This document shows, piece by piece, positions 1 through 8,310 of a stretch of DNA of 64,000 nt (its first letter is position 1; every line of letters begins with the position of its first letter). The notes below the pieces were generated by a model, which searched no databases, had not been told where the DNA came from, and saw only the letters and a list, made by a program, of their open reading frames with translations. This DNA comes from Nocardia tengchongensis (GTDB lineage: Bacteria; Actinomycetota; Actinomycetes; Mycobacteriales; Mycobacteriaceae), in NCBI RefSeq assembly GCF_018362975.1, contig NZ_CP074371.1:3472001-3536000 (forward strand), read 5' to 3'. The position numbers were made by a program, and so were the translations under genes.

Positions 1-665
1 GGATCGAGATCGCCGGCGGGAACCAGATACTCGACCTGCGCGATGCAGACACGTCCGGCCATGGCGGCCAGCGGGTTGAAGTTGCGGGCCGACTTCTCGA
101 ACACGAGATTTCCCTCGGTGTCGCCGATGCGGGCGTGCACCAGCGCGAAGTCGGCGGTGAGCGATTCTTCGAGCACATAGCGCCGCTCGCCCCAGGCGCC
201 GCCGAAGGTGCGCACCTCTTTGGCGGGCGAGGCGACCGCGACCGATCCGTCCGCGGCATACCGCCAGGGCAGCCCGCCATCGGCGACGGGGCTGCCGACT
301 CCCGCCGGTGTGAAGAACGCCGGAATGCCCGCGCCGCCGGCCCGCAGCTTTTCCGCGAGGGTGCCTTGGGGAGTCAGCTCGACCTCCAGTTCGCCGGCCA
401 GATACTGGCGGGCGAACTCGCTGTTCTCGCCCACGTAGGAGGCGGTGATGCGGCGGATACGCTTGTCCGCCAGCAGAATTCCGAGGCCGTGCGCATCGGT
501 TCCGCAGTTGTTGGAGATCACCTCGAGGTCGGTGATCGCGCGGGCGGCGAGTGCGTCGATGAGGGCGTCGGGGATGCCGCACAGCCCGAATCCGCCCACC
601 GCCAGCGAGGAACCCGAGGTGATGTCGGCGACGGCGGCCGCGGCCGAGGCGGCGACTTTCGTCAT
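1..665 (-). CDS. scoA: Succinyl-CoA:3-ketoacid CoA-transferase subunit A (3' end outside window)
   Basis: Minus-strand frame from ATG at 665 reads MTKVAASAAAAVADITSGSS and stays open to the window edge (about 221 residues). The N-terminal glycine motif VGGFGLCGIPDALI, the ISNNCGTD segment and GGAWGERRYVLEESLTADFA are typical of family I CoA-transferase A subunits (ScoA/AtoD type). The enzyme moves CoA from succinyl-CoA to acetoacetate; the active-site Glu is on the B subunit, presumably encoded beyond position 1. The start overlaps the stop of a small upstream ORF (ATGA), suggesting translational coupling. The BKACE gene of the same locus would produce acetoacetate, so this is its logical acceptor. 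Family assignment is confident; the natural substrate is inferred. Confidence 0.93.
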   Translation of the reverse strand, partial: MTKVAASAAAAVADITSGSSLAVGGFGLCGIPDALIDALAARAITDLEVISNNCGTDAHGLGILLADKRIRRITASYVGENSEFARQYLAGELEVELTPQGTLAEKLRAGGAGIPAFFTPAGVGSPVADGGLPWRYAADGSVAVASPAKEVRTFGGAWGERRYVLEESLTADFALVHARIGDTEGNLVFEKSARNFNPLAAMAGRVCIAQVEYLVPAGDLD

Positions 666-787
666 CGGGCTGCCTCCGCGCCGACCGCGACGGGACCGTC
701 GATCTCGGCGAGCAGCGCGTCGAGGGCGGCGACGTGGTCGCGCAGCCCGGGCGCGATCGCATGGGTGCGTGTGATGGTTTCAGTCAT
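662..787 (-). pseudogene. 41-aa in-frame deletion remnant of an RBBP9-like hydrolase
   Basis: A 41-codon ORF from ATG at 787 ends in TGA overlapping the scoA start. Its middle reads APGLRDHV followed directly by AALDALLAEIDGPV. These two blocks match VPGLRDHV (near residue 12) and AALDAVLADIDGPV (near residue 51) of the hydrolase at 6935-7528, where about 27 residues separate them. The remnant lacks the nucleophile motif AHSAG and everything after it. It is best explained as a second hydrolase copy reduced by an internal in-frame deletion and a C-terminal truncation that kept coupling to scoA. It could survive as a leader peptide for scoA, but it cannot be an enzyme. Confidence 0.75.
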
Positions 788-948
788 GAGGTGCGGCAAG
801 TCCTTTCGAAGGTTGATGCGATGAGCCGGAGTCGAGCGCGGCCGGCCTCCGCGGCCCTGCGGGATAAGCAGGTGCGACGGCGCTCGGGGCCTGGGCTATC
901 GAGAGCAAGAGGCGCCGTTGCGGCGACAGCGGTTTCGGGATCGCTGGG
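788..948. other. Intergenic, scoA operon to MFS gene
   Basis: About 160 bases between two minus-strand genes. I see no gene, no clear terminator and no recognisable promoter here. Confidence 0.4.
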
Positions 949-2295
949 TCAGGCCGACGCGGTGCTCTGTGCGGCGAGCTTGCGTAGCCCGGCCGGGTAA
1001 ACGCGTTTGCCGACGAGCAGTGCGACGATGGCGACGATGTAGGACAGCGGCGCGAGCTGGAGGGACTCGAGCAGTCCCAGTCGATCGGCGAGGATGCCGA
1101 TGATGAAGGGGCCCAACGCCAATCCGAGAAGATTGTTGGCCATGGTGAGTGTGCCCAGTGCCGACGAGCGGACGGATTCGTGGGTGAGGCTCGCGACCAT
1201 GGCGGCGATCGGGCCCGAGCAGCCCGCCGAGAAGAAGGCGCCGATTCCGAGCAGAATCAGTTGGGGAACACCGGTGCCCAGGCGGAATCCGATGCCGAGT
1301 GCGATGAGGGATATGGCGCAGAACACGACGCCGGTCATCCACTTGTGTGCCGGGTCGGCGCGGCTCACCCGGTCGGTGATCATGCCGCACACCACCATTC
1401 CGGTGGCGACCAACAGGACGAACATCGCCGCGACCCCGGCCGCCTTGTCGAGTGTCATGCCGTAGCACCGATTGAAGAAGCTGGGCGTCCACGACAGCAG
1501 GACGGCCGTGGTGAACATCTGGAATCCGCCGGCGAGGTAGGCGCACCATACCGCCGTGTTCGTGAACAGAGTCGACACACTGACCCGGATCACCGGGGCG
1601 GACGGGGCGACGGGTTCGTCGTGGATGGCGTAGCGCGCGAGCCGGGATTCGGTGACCACGGCGCGGAACAGTGCGGCGAGGATGAGTCCGAGCACGGCCA
1701 TCGCGGTGAACGACCACCGCCAGCCGAGATTCGCGGCGATCACACCGCCGAGCGCTACGCCGACCACGGAACCGAAGGATCCGCCGGCCATGAAGGCGCC
1801 GCTCAACGACGAGTGCAGACGTGGGGAGAACACGCTCAGTACGACCGCTATGCCCACACTGCCGTATGCGGCCTCGCCGATTCCCACGAAGAACCGGGCG
1901 GCGAGCATCTGCTCGTAGTTGGACGCGATCGCGCAACCCAAGGTCGCGATGCTCCACGCCACGGCCATGATGACCAGGCTTCGGACTCGGCCCCACCGGT
2001 CGGCGAGAACCGAGAGCGGGAAGGTCAGCAGGCCCACCATCAGGGCGACAACGCTTGTGAGGGAGGCGAGTTGAGAATCCGACAGCGCCCAATCGGCCTT
2101 CAGTATGGGGAACACGGCGCTGAGGACCTGCCGGGACATGTAGTCCGACAGCAGCAGTGCGAAGGCGAGCGCGGCCACCAGCCACGGGTAGATCCGGCGC
2201 CGGTGGGGATCGCCGATCGCGGTGTCGGCCTGTTCGGCGTGGGCGGGTTCGATACTTTCGACCGGCGGTGCGGTCTGCGTGGGGAACAGTCCCAT
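949..2295 (-). CDS. MFS transporter (organic acid/aromatic acid importer type)
   Basis: About 448 residues with twelve hydrophobic segments. The loop between TM2 and TM3 has the MFS signature LADRWGRVRS. TM1 starts near residue 38 (YPWLVAALAFALLLSDYMSR). I chose ATG at 2295 (MGLFPTQ) because AGGAG lies five bases upstream; an in-frame ATG at 2331 lacks a good ribosome site. The D-Y-x-x-R in TM1 resembles anion/H+ symporters that take up carboxylic acids. Its place between scoA and an AraC regulator, facing the dioxygenase/BKACE operon, suggests it imports the pathway substrate. The substrate is unknown. Confidence 0.85.
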   Translation of the reverse strand: MGLFPTQTAPPVESIEPAHAEQADTAIGDPHRRRIYPWLVAALAFALLLSDYMSRQVLSAVFPILKADWALSDSQLASLTSVVALMVGLLTFPLSVLADRWGRVRSLVIMAVAWSIATLGCAIASNYEQMLAARFFVGIGEAAYGSVGIAVVLSVFSPRLHSSLSGAFMAGGSFGSVVGVALGGVIAANLGWRWSFTAMAVLGLILAALFRAVVTESRLARYAIHDEPVAPSAPVIRVSVSTLFTNTAVWCAYLAGGFQMFTTAVLLSWTPSFFNRCYGMTLDKAAGVAAMFVLLVATGMVVCGMITDRVSRADPAHKWMTGVVFCAISLIALGIGFRLGTGVPQLILLGIGAFFSAGCSGPIAAMVASLTHESVRSSALGTLTMANNLLGLALGPFIIGILADRLGLLESLQLAPLSYIVAIVALLVGKRVYPAGLRKLAAQSTASA

Positions 2296-2454
2296 AGTGG
2301 CTCCTGAAGGCGGATGGGATGTCGCGTTCATTGCCGTTGACTGTTCGGCCTATTCCGGGTCTCGGCGAGAAATGTTGTCCCACTGGGGGTTCCGGTTGTA
2401 CCGCACGGCATGAACGTGGCGCACATCACGCTATACGCACTCCGCTCGGAATAA

Positions 2455-3528
2455 TTATCCCTTCGGGACGCGATTCTGCCCATTTCGGGACACGTCGGTG
2501 TCGAGCTCGAGCGCTGCGGCCGCAGTTGCGGCGGTCCGCTTCCGCCACTGCCGTGGGCTGACGCCGAACTGTCGGTTGAACCAGCGGGTGAAGCTGGCCG
2601 GTGTCGAGAACGCGAGCATCTCGGAGATCTCGATGAACGAGTACCGGCTTCCGCTGACCATGCGATTGGCGAGCTCGGCGCGGGTGGCATCGAGGACAGA
2701 GGTGAACGTTTGACCGGATTTTGTTAGGTGGCGGTGCAGCGTCCGCCGGTCGACACCGAGGCTGCGCGCCACCTGATCGATCGAGCAGCGGCCGGTCGGC
2801 AAAAGTAATTCGATGAGTTCGCGGACGCGTCCCTCGAGCGTCGGCTGCTCGGGCGCCGAGATCGTGTCGAGAAACTGCTTCGCGTACGAGCGCAACCCTG
2901 GATCGGACAGGCGATTCGGCTCGTCCAGGTCACGCGTGTAGGTGACGATCCCGCTGAAATCGTGGTCGAAGCTCAGGGCCGCGCCGAACATCCGGCGATG
3001 CGTGGCGTCGTCGGCGGGCCGGCGGTGCTCGAAGCACACCGACACCGGATTCCATCGGTCGCCCAGAAGGTTGCGCAGCAGTTGATGGACGACGGTGACG
3101 GCGAGTTCGATCGACTGACGGATGGGAATGGGTTCTCCGGGGTCGATGCTGATCTGGATCGCGGACAATCCGTCCCGCTCGGTCATGCGGATGTACAGGG
3201 CCTCGTTGTACATGTGCTGGTACCGGATCAGCATTCCGAGGGCACTTCTGGCGTCAGGTTCCTCGCGGATGCTGACGCTGAGCGGTCCGAGCGTGGACAG
3301 GCGACGGTGTTCGGCGAGCTTGAGTGCGAAGTCCTCGTGGCCCGATGCCGCAGCCGACAGTTCGAGGACGCGTGCGATCGCCGTTGCCGGCACCCATTGG
3401 TCCTGCAGAGCGATTCCAGCGGGATCCAGCCCCACGGACCGCAGGAGTTCGGCCGGGTTCATGTGCAGCATCCTGCCCAGTTCGATGTATCCGGTCAGCG
3501 CGGCGTATCGCGCGAGGGGCTTGGCCAT
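2455..3528 (-). CDS. AraC-family regulator with Arabinose_bd-type N-terminal domain
   Basis: 357 residues. Residues about 20-200 resemble the N-terminal effector domain of the OruR/ArgR subgroup of AraC regulators (for example LSTLGPLSVSIREEPDARSAL). The last 100 residues form the double helix-turn-helix, with VARSLGVDRRTLHRHL and the signature ISEMLAFSTPASFTRWFNRQFGVSPRQWRK. It is divergent from the oxidoreductase-dioxygenase-BKACE operon and lies between the transporter and that operon, so it probably senses the pathway substrate and controls both sides. Two copies of GTCCCG(A/T)A lie just upstream of its start (about 3542 and 3564) and might be direct-repeat half-sites. Confidence 0.88.
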   Translation of the reverse strand: MAKPLARYAALTGYIELGRMLHMNPAELLRSVGLDPAGIALQDQWVPATAIARVLELSAAASGHEDFALKLAEHRRLSTLGPLSVSIREEPDARSALGMLIRYQHMYNEALYIRMTERDGLSAIQISIDPGEPIPIRQSIELAVTVVHQLLRNLLGDRWNPVSVCFEHRRPADDATHRRMFGAALSFDHDFSGIVTYTRDLDEPNRLSDPGLRSYAKQFLDTISAPEQPTLEGRVRELIELLLPTGRCSIDQVARSLGVDRRTLHRHLTKSGQTFTSVLDATRAELANRMVSGSRYSFIEISEMLAFSTPASFTRWFNRQFGVSPRQWRKRTAATAAAALELDTDVSRNGQNRVPKG

Positions 3529-3751
3529 GTCGGTGATCCTGTCCCGAAATAGAAAGAAAAGCGTCCCGTAGGGAGAAGTATGGGCTGCGTCACGACGATA
3601 CAGTCATGTCAGGTGGGACACAGTGGAACGAGGGAACGATAGCCGCGACCTCAGTTGATTCCAGCCCTGTGCAGCCTCGGTTGGTCGCGACGATTTGCGC
3701 ATATGGATCGATTCGCCTGCCCCCGGCTGATTCATGATCAAGGAGAAAGTT
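3529..3751. promoter_or_regulatory. Divergent control region between AraC gene and catabolic operon
   Basis: 223 bases separating the two divergent transcription units. GTCCCGAAA near 3542 and GTCCCGTAG near 3564 are similar direct repeats about 22 bases apart, the spacing expected for an AraC dimer. AAGGAG at 3740-3745 serves the oxidoreductase start. No -35/-10 pair is certain. Confidence 0.4.
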
Positions 3752-4730
3752 ATGGCAAAGGCGATTCGCTTCTACGAGACCGGTGGCCCGGAAGTCCTGA
3801 AGTGGGAGTCCGTCGAGGTCGGTGAGCCCGGCCCGGGTGAGGTGCGGATCCGGCACGAGGCCGTCGGGCTGAATTTCGCCGACACCTACTTCCGGACGGG
3901 CCTGTACCCGGCCCCGCTGCCGGCGGGAATGGGTGTCGAGGCGGCCGGGGTCATCGAGGCGGTCGGCGCTGGGGTGGAGGGCTTCGCGGAGGGTGACCGG
4001 GTTACGTACACCGGCAGCCCGCTGGGTGCGTACAGCACCGAGCGTGTGATGCCCGCGGAACACCTCATCGCGCTTCCCGACGGCATCGAGTTCGAGACCG
4101 CCGCCGCGATGACTATGCGCGGACTCACCTCGGCCTACTTGCTGCGCCGGATCCATCCCTCACTGCGGGCGGGCGACACCGTGCTACTGCACGCCGCCGC
4201 CGGCGGTGTCGGCCTGATCTTCTGCCAGTGGGCAAAACTGTTGGGGGTCAACGTCATCGGCACGGTGTCGAGTGACAAGAAGGCCGAGGTCGCTCGTGCT
4301 CACGGTTGTGGCGAGGTCATCGTCTACACGCGGGAGAACGTCGCGGAGCGCGTCCGCGAGCTCACCGGCGGAGCCGGTGTGCCGGTCGTCTACGACAGCA
4401 TCGGTGCGTCGACCTTCCAGTCGTCGATCGACTCGTTGGCGCGCCGTGGCCTGCTGGTGGCGTTCGGGACGGCATCCGGGCCGATCCCGCCGATCAATGC
4501 CATGGAGCTCGCGGTCAAGGGCTCGCTGTTCGTGACCCGCCCGGCGCTCGCGGACTACATCGCGGATCCGGCCGAGAAGGCCACGCTGGCCGACGAGCTG
4601 TTCGGGCACGTCGCCGCCGGGCCGCATCAAGATCGAGATCAACCAGCACTACGCGCTCGGGGAGGCCCAGCAGGCCCACCGCGACCTGGAGTCCGGCCGC
4701 AGCATCGGCTCGTCGGTGTTCTCGTTCTGA
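3752..4730 (+). CDS. NADPH:quinone oxidoreductase (MDR family), frameshifted near its 3' end
   Basis: Zinc-free medium-chain reductase of the quinone oxidoreductase (QorA) type. ATG at 3752 (MAKAIRFYETGGPEVL) is preceded by AAGGAG; the ATG at 3734 has no such site. The nucleotide-binding motif AAAGGVGLIFCQWAK is intact. The reading frame breaks at GCCGCCGGG (about 4617-4621). With one G removed it continues RIKIEINQHYALGEAQQAHR and ends SSVFSF at TGA 4728-4730, the normal family C-terminus of about 325 residues. As written, translation runs in the wrong frame to 4735 and loses the last 35 native residues. Either a recent mutation or a sequencing error. Confidence 0.85.
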
Positions 4731-4825
4731 CCTGAATCCTCCATCCACGCAACATCATTCGGTGCGCCGTCGTGACACGTGACGACGCTGCGGCTCACCA
4801 CGTCCAGCTTTGTAAGGAGAGTGCC

Positions 4826-5722
4826 ATGACCAGTGTCGATCTTGCACACGACCGCCGGCAGACCGTCTCGCCCATGGATGCCCGTCCGCTGACTTGCAGC
4901 ATCGGCGCGGAACTCCACGGTGTCGATCTCGCCGAGGTGTCTCGTGACGACGACCTCTTCGCCGAACTGCGGTCGCTGCTGCTGGAACACAAGGTGCTGT
5001 TCTTCCGCGACCAGAACATGAGCCGCGCCGAACATGTCGCTCTGGCAGAGCGTTTCGGGCCGCTCGAGGACCATCCGGTCGTCGGCAGCGACCCTGAGCA
5101 CCCCGGTCTCGTCCAGATCTACAAGGACCTCGACAGCCCGCGCGAGGCATTCGAGAACGCCTACCACTGCGACGCGACGTGGCGCGTGAACCCTCCGATG
5201 GGGTCCGTGCTCCGCTGCGTCGAAGGTCCCGCCGTCGGCGGCGACACGATGTGGGTGAACATGGCTCTGGCGTACGAGCGGTTGCCCGAGCGCGTCAAGG
5301 AACAGATCGAGGGGCTGCGTGCGCGGCACAGCATCGAGTCGTCCTTCGGGGCGCGGCTGCCGATCGAGCAACGCCTCGCGCTCCAGGAGCGCTACCCGGA
5401 TGCCGAGCACCCGGTCGTGCGTACGCATCCCGAGACGGGCGAGAAGGTCCTGTTCGTCAACAGTTTCACGACGCACCTGACCAACTTTCACACCGACGAG
5501 AACGTCCGGTGCGGCATCGACTACGCCCCGGGCGCCGGTGAGCTGCTGCGATACCTGCAGAGCCAGGCCACAATCCCGGAATACCAGGTGCGCTGGCGGT
5601 GGACGAAGAACAGCGTCGCGATCTGGGACAACCGGTCGACCCAGCACTACGCGGTCCAGGACTACTGGCCCGCGGTCCGAAAGATGGAGCGCGCCGGGAT
5701 CATCGGCGACCGCCCCTACTGA
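4826..5722 (+). CDS. TauD/TfdA-family Fe(II)/2-oxoglutarate dioxygenase
   Basis: 298 residues from ATG 4826, preceded by AAGGAGA. The metal-binding HxD is in YHCDATW (about residue 114) and the distal His in NRSTQHYAVQDYW (about residue 275), followed by R-K-M-E-R-A, the 2-oxoglutarate-binding arginine region. Length and motifs match TauD/TfdA enzymes that hydroxylate a carbon next to a heteroatom and release sulfite, an alcohol or an aldehyde. It is the second gene of the catabolic operon, 95 bases after the oxidoreductase and 48 before BKACE. It could carry out the first oxidative step on a taurine-like, phenoxy-acid-like or quaternary-amine substrate; which one is not visible. Confidence 0.9.
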   Translation: MTSVDLAHDRRQTVSPMDARPLTCSIGAELHGVDLAEVSRDDDLFAELRSLLLEHKVLFFRDQNMSRAEHVALAERFGPLEDHPVVGSDPEHPGLVQIYKDLDSPREAFENAYHCDATWRVNPPMGSVLRCVEGPAVGGDTMWVNMALAYERLPERVKEQIEGLRARHSIESSFGARLPIEQRLALQERYPDAEHPVVRTHPETGEKVLFVNSFTTHLTNFHTDENVRCGIDYAPGAGELLRYLQSQATIPEYQVRWRWTKNSVAIWDNRSTQHYAVQDYWPAVRKMERAGIIGDRPY

Positions 5723-5770
5723 GATCCGCTCCCCGATTCCCTCATCTCTATCCAGAAACGGAGCCACACA

Positions 5771-6826
5771 ATGCATTTCCATGACGACGCGTTCTTCCCC
5801 GAGAACCAGGACAAGCTGGTCATCACCGTCGCGCCGTACGGCCCGGAGTGGGCGGTGGAGGACTTCCCCGAGGACCTGCCCCTGACGATGGACGAACACG
5901 TCCAGCAGGCCGTCGACTGTTACGAGGCTGGCGCGTCCGTGCTGCACATTCATGTCCGGGAGGAAGACGGCAAGGGCTCCAAGCGGCTCTCGAAGTTCAA
6001 CGAGCTCCTCGGCCGCCTCCGTGAGGCGGTGCCGGACATGATCCTTCAGGTCGGCGGGTCGATCTCGTTCGCGCCGGAAGGTGAAGGCGCGGACGCGAAG
6101 TGGCTCTCCGATGATGTCCGTCATATGCTCGCCGAGCTGGATCCGAAGCCGGACCAGGTCACGATCGCCATCAACACCAGCCAGATGAACATCATGGAGC
6201 TGATGACGCCCGGCGACATCAAGGGCACCTCCCTCGAGAACGCCGAGCTCGCCGCGACCTACCGCGAGATGACCGTCCCGGCCGGCCCCGAATGGGTCGC
6301 CGAGCACCTGCGCCGGCTGCAGGCCGCCGGCATCCAGCCGCACTTCCAGCTCTCGTCGATCCCGCAGCTCGAGACGGTGGAGCGGTTGATCCGCAGCGGC
6401 GTCTACACCGGTCCGCTGAACCTGACGTGGGTGGGTATCGGTGGCGGCTTCGACGGCCCGAACCCGTACAACATCATGAACTTCGTCCAACGCGTCCCGG
6501 ACGGCGCCTGCCTGACGTTGGAGACGTTGATGCGCAGCGTGCTCCCCGTCAACACGATGGCGATCGCGATGGGTCTGCACACCCGCTGCGGCAACGAGGA
6601 CAACCTGTGGGCCCCGAACGGCGAGGTCAAGATCAGCTCGGCCGAGCAGGTTCGCCAGTTGGTGCGCGTCGCCGAGGAGCTCGGCCGCGAGGTGGCCACC
6701 GGCAAGGAGGCGCGCGACATCTACAAGATCGGCACCACCTACTCCAGCGTCGACGAGACCCTCGCCGAGCTCGGCTACGCCCCGAACCGTCGTCCCGGCC
6801 AGGTCGGCTTCACCCAGCACGCCTGA
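5771..6826 (+). CDS. Beta-keto acid cleavage enzyme (BKACE, DUF849 family)
   Basis: 351 residues. The family is named after 3-keto-5-aminohexanoate cleavage enzyme (Kce). The beta-strand metal site HIHVRE (about residue 59), the QVGGSIS strand and the later LTWVGIGGG and MGLHTRCGNEDN segments fit the BKACE TIM barrel that binds Zn2+. These enzymes condense a beta-keto acid with acetyl-CoA to give acetoacetate and a new acyl-CoA. The neighbouring scoA, which activates acetoacetate, supports this chemistry here. The substrate side chain cannot be read from sequence alone. Related dehydrocarnitine-cleaving enzymes occur next to similar transporters and regulators, but I cannot show that this is one. 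Confidence 0.9.
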   Translation: MHFHDDAFFPENQDKLVITVAPYGPEWAVEDFPEDLPLTMDEHVQQAVDCYEAGASVLHIHVREEDGKGSKRLSKFNELLGRLREAVPDMILQVGGSISFAPEGEGADAKWLSDDVRHMLAELDPKPDQVTIAINTSQMNIMELMTPGDIKGTSLENAELAATYREMTVPAGPEWVAEHLRRLQAAGIQPHFQLSSIPQLETVERLIRSGVYTGPLNLTWVGIGGGFDGPNPYNIMNFVQRVPDGACLTLETLMRSVLPVNTMAIAMGLHTRCGNEDNLWAPNGEVKISSAEQVRQLVRVAEELGREVATGKEARDIYKIGTTYSSVDETLAELGYAPNRRPGQVGFTQHA

Positions 6827-6934
6827 TCCTCTGTCACCCCGCTGCGAGGCCATCTCACGAGGGAGCGGGAACACCGACACCCCCCGGGCGTTCCCGCTCC
6901 GTCCGCCTGTCTCGAGATTCTTGGAGGAAATGCC

Positions 6935-7528
6935 TTGAGTAGCACCGCTTCCCCGACCGTCGTGATCGTTCCCGGACTGCGGGACCACGTCGAGGACCAC
7001 TGGCAGACCCTGATGGCCGCCGGCCTGGACAAGGTCCGCATCGTCCCCCCGCTCGAGCACGACAAGCTCAGCCTCGACGCCCGGATGGCCGCGCTCGACG
7101 CCGTCCTCGCCGATATCGACGGGCCCGTGGTCCTGGTCGCGCACAGCGCCGGTGTCCTGATCGCCGTGCACTGGGCCGCCCGTCACGACCGCCCGATCGC
7201 GGGCGCGATCCTGGCCACCCCGGCGGACCTCTCGACCCCGCTGCCCGCCGGTTACCCGGCGCTGGAGGACCTCGAGGCGAACGGTTGGAACCCGATCCCG
7301 CGCGGCCCGCTGCCGTTCCCGAGCATCGTCGCCGCCAGCACCAACGACCCGCTGGCCGACTTCACGGTCGTCGTCGAGCTCGCCCGCGCCTGGGGCAGTC
7401 GCCTGGTCGATGTCGGTGAGGTCGGACACCTCAACCCCGCCGCTGGCTACGGCGAATGGCCCCGCGCCACCGAGCTTCTCGACGAACTCCTCATCACGAT
7501 CGGTGCCGCGACCGCGTCGAACCACTGA
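6935..7528 (+). CDS. RBBP9/YdeN-like alpha/beta serine hydrolase
   Basis: 197 residues. The start is TTG at 6935 with GGAGG upstream; the ATG four bases earlier is followed at once by a stop. The nucleophile elbow is VAHSAGV (about residue 73), the acid is in ASTNDPLADF (about residue 133) and the histidine in VGEVGHLNPAAGYGEWP (about residue 163). This triad and the short length fit the RBBP9/YdeN group of small serine hydrolases. It is the last gene of the catabolic operon. A shrunken copy precedes scoA at 662-787, so the hydrolase was once tied to both arms of the locus. Likely hydrolyses an ester or thioester intermediate; substrate unknown. Confidence 0.88.
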   Translation: MSSTASPTVVIVPGLRDHVEDHWQTLMAAGLDKVRIVPPLEHDKLSLDARMAALDAVLADIDGPVVLVAHSAGVLIAVHWAARHDRPIAGAILATPADLSTPLPAGYPALEDLEANGWNPIPRGPLPFPSIVAASTNDPLADFTVVVELARAWGSRLVDVGEVGHLNPAAGYGEWPRATELLDELLITIGAATASNH

Positions 7529-7632
7529 CCCTCACGACCGCCGGCCCGATCGCCAGGCCGGGCAGGTCGTCCATCTCGTGCTCGAACGGCACCTGCTGAT
7601 GGACCCGTGGCTCGGCTGATTCGCGGCAGGGT

Positions 7633-7674
7633 TTACACACCAGCGGTCCGCGGTTCGATCCCGCGTGCGCCCAC
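7633..7674 (+). other. 3' fragment of a tRNA-Val(UAC) gene; probable attachment-site remnant
   Basis: The sequence runs from the anticodon loop (TTTACAC, anticodon TAC) through ACCAG, a five-base T stem CGCGG/CCGCG around loop TTCGATC, and the acceptor strand TGCGCCC plus A. The bases before 7633 do not form the matching 5' half, so this is not a functional tRNA. Duplicated tRNA 3' ends are the usual scar of tyrosine-recombinase elements. Given plus orientation, an element integrated here would lie to the left, with the intact tRNA beyond the window. The boundary also coincides with the start of the degraded region to the right. No integrase is seen nearby. Confidence 0.7.
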
Positions 7675-7841
7675 TCTTGAAATCTCAGGTCAGGGGCTAG
7701 ATTTCGTGTAGCAGCTTCGATCTTTGTGGTGGCCCGTGTTGGCATTCGTGTATCAGCGGCTATTAGCCGATCGTTGCCCGGGCTGTTCGACCCAGATTCG
7801 TTCAGAGCCGATGCTGCCGGCTTCAAGATCCCGATCAAGCT

Positions 7842-8144
7842 GTGTACCTGCGCTGTGGTGCCGCGTTCGGCAACGGGCAAGGTCAGACCATCGTGGTGTG
7901 GCACTGCTCGGAGTGCGGTCACTGGGAACCGTACGAACCCCACCCCATGGACCCGGACGCGACGGTGCCGAATTGCTTGTGCGGCGCGGCAATGTTCGAT
8001 GTTCCAGTGTCGCAATGGGATCCGGATCGATTCCGGCTGGCATGGTGCGCGACCTGCGGTCTCTATGAGACCTGGGGCACCGAGTCACTCCGCCGTCGAG
8101 GCAATGACGCCCATGACGACCAGCAACAGGAGACACGGTCATGA
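7842..8144 (+). CDS. Cysteine-rich zinc-ribbon-like small protein
   Basis: 100 residues from a GTG start (reads MYLRCGAAFGNG). Contains CSECG, CLCG and CATCG pairs, the spacing expected of one or two structural zinc sites. No catalytic motif. The stop overlaps the start of the next small ORF (ATGA). I do not recognise a family. Codon positions look coding and the cysteine spacing argues against chance. Confidence 0.5.
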   Translation: MYLRCGAAFGNGQGQTIVVWHCSECGHWEPYEPHPMDPDATVPNCLCGAAMFDVPVSQWDPDRFRLAWCATCGLYETWGTESLRRRGNDAHDDQQQETRS

Positions 8145-8299
8145 CCGCGGTCTCGTGCTACCGGTGGTGCGGATGCCGGGACTGTTTCGACATCGTCGTC
8201 GGAACAGCCAACACCACGACGCTGTGTGATCACTGCTCAGCAGCGGGGTGTGAGATCGACAACGGCGAGTGCCAGCGAGAAGACGCCTACACAGGTTGA
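8141..8299 (+). CDS. 52-aa cysteine-rich microprotein
   Basis: ATG at 8141 overlaps the stop of the preceding gene, so it is probably coupled. It reads MTAVSCYRWCGCRDCFDIVV and continues with CDHCSAAGC and a final Cys near residue 44, giving eight cysteines in 52 residues. This pattern suggests a small metal-binding knuckle. Function unknown. Confidence 0.5.
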   Translation: MTAVSCYRWCGCRDCFDIVVGTANTTTLCDHCSAAGCEIDNGECQREDAYTG

Positions 8300-8310
8300 G
8301 GTGTCCGATC

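Noticed and set aside
4649..7525. Long open frame on the minus strand (958 codons) opposite the catabolic operon
   Set aside because: It is the antisense shadow of three well-supported genes. GC-rich third positions keep the reverse frame open; residue pattern is Arg/Asp/Gly/Val-rich and matches no family.
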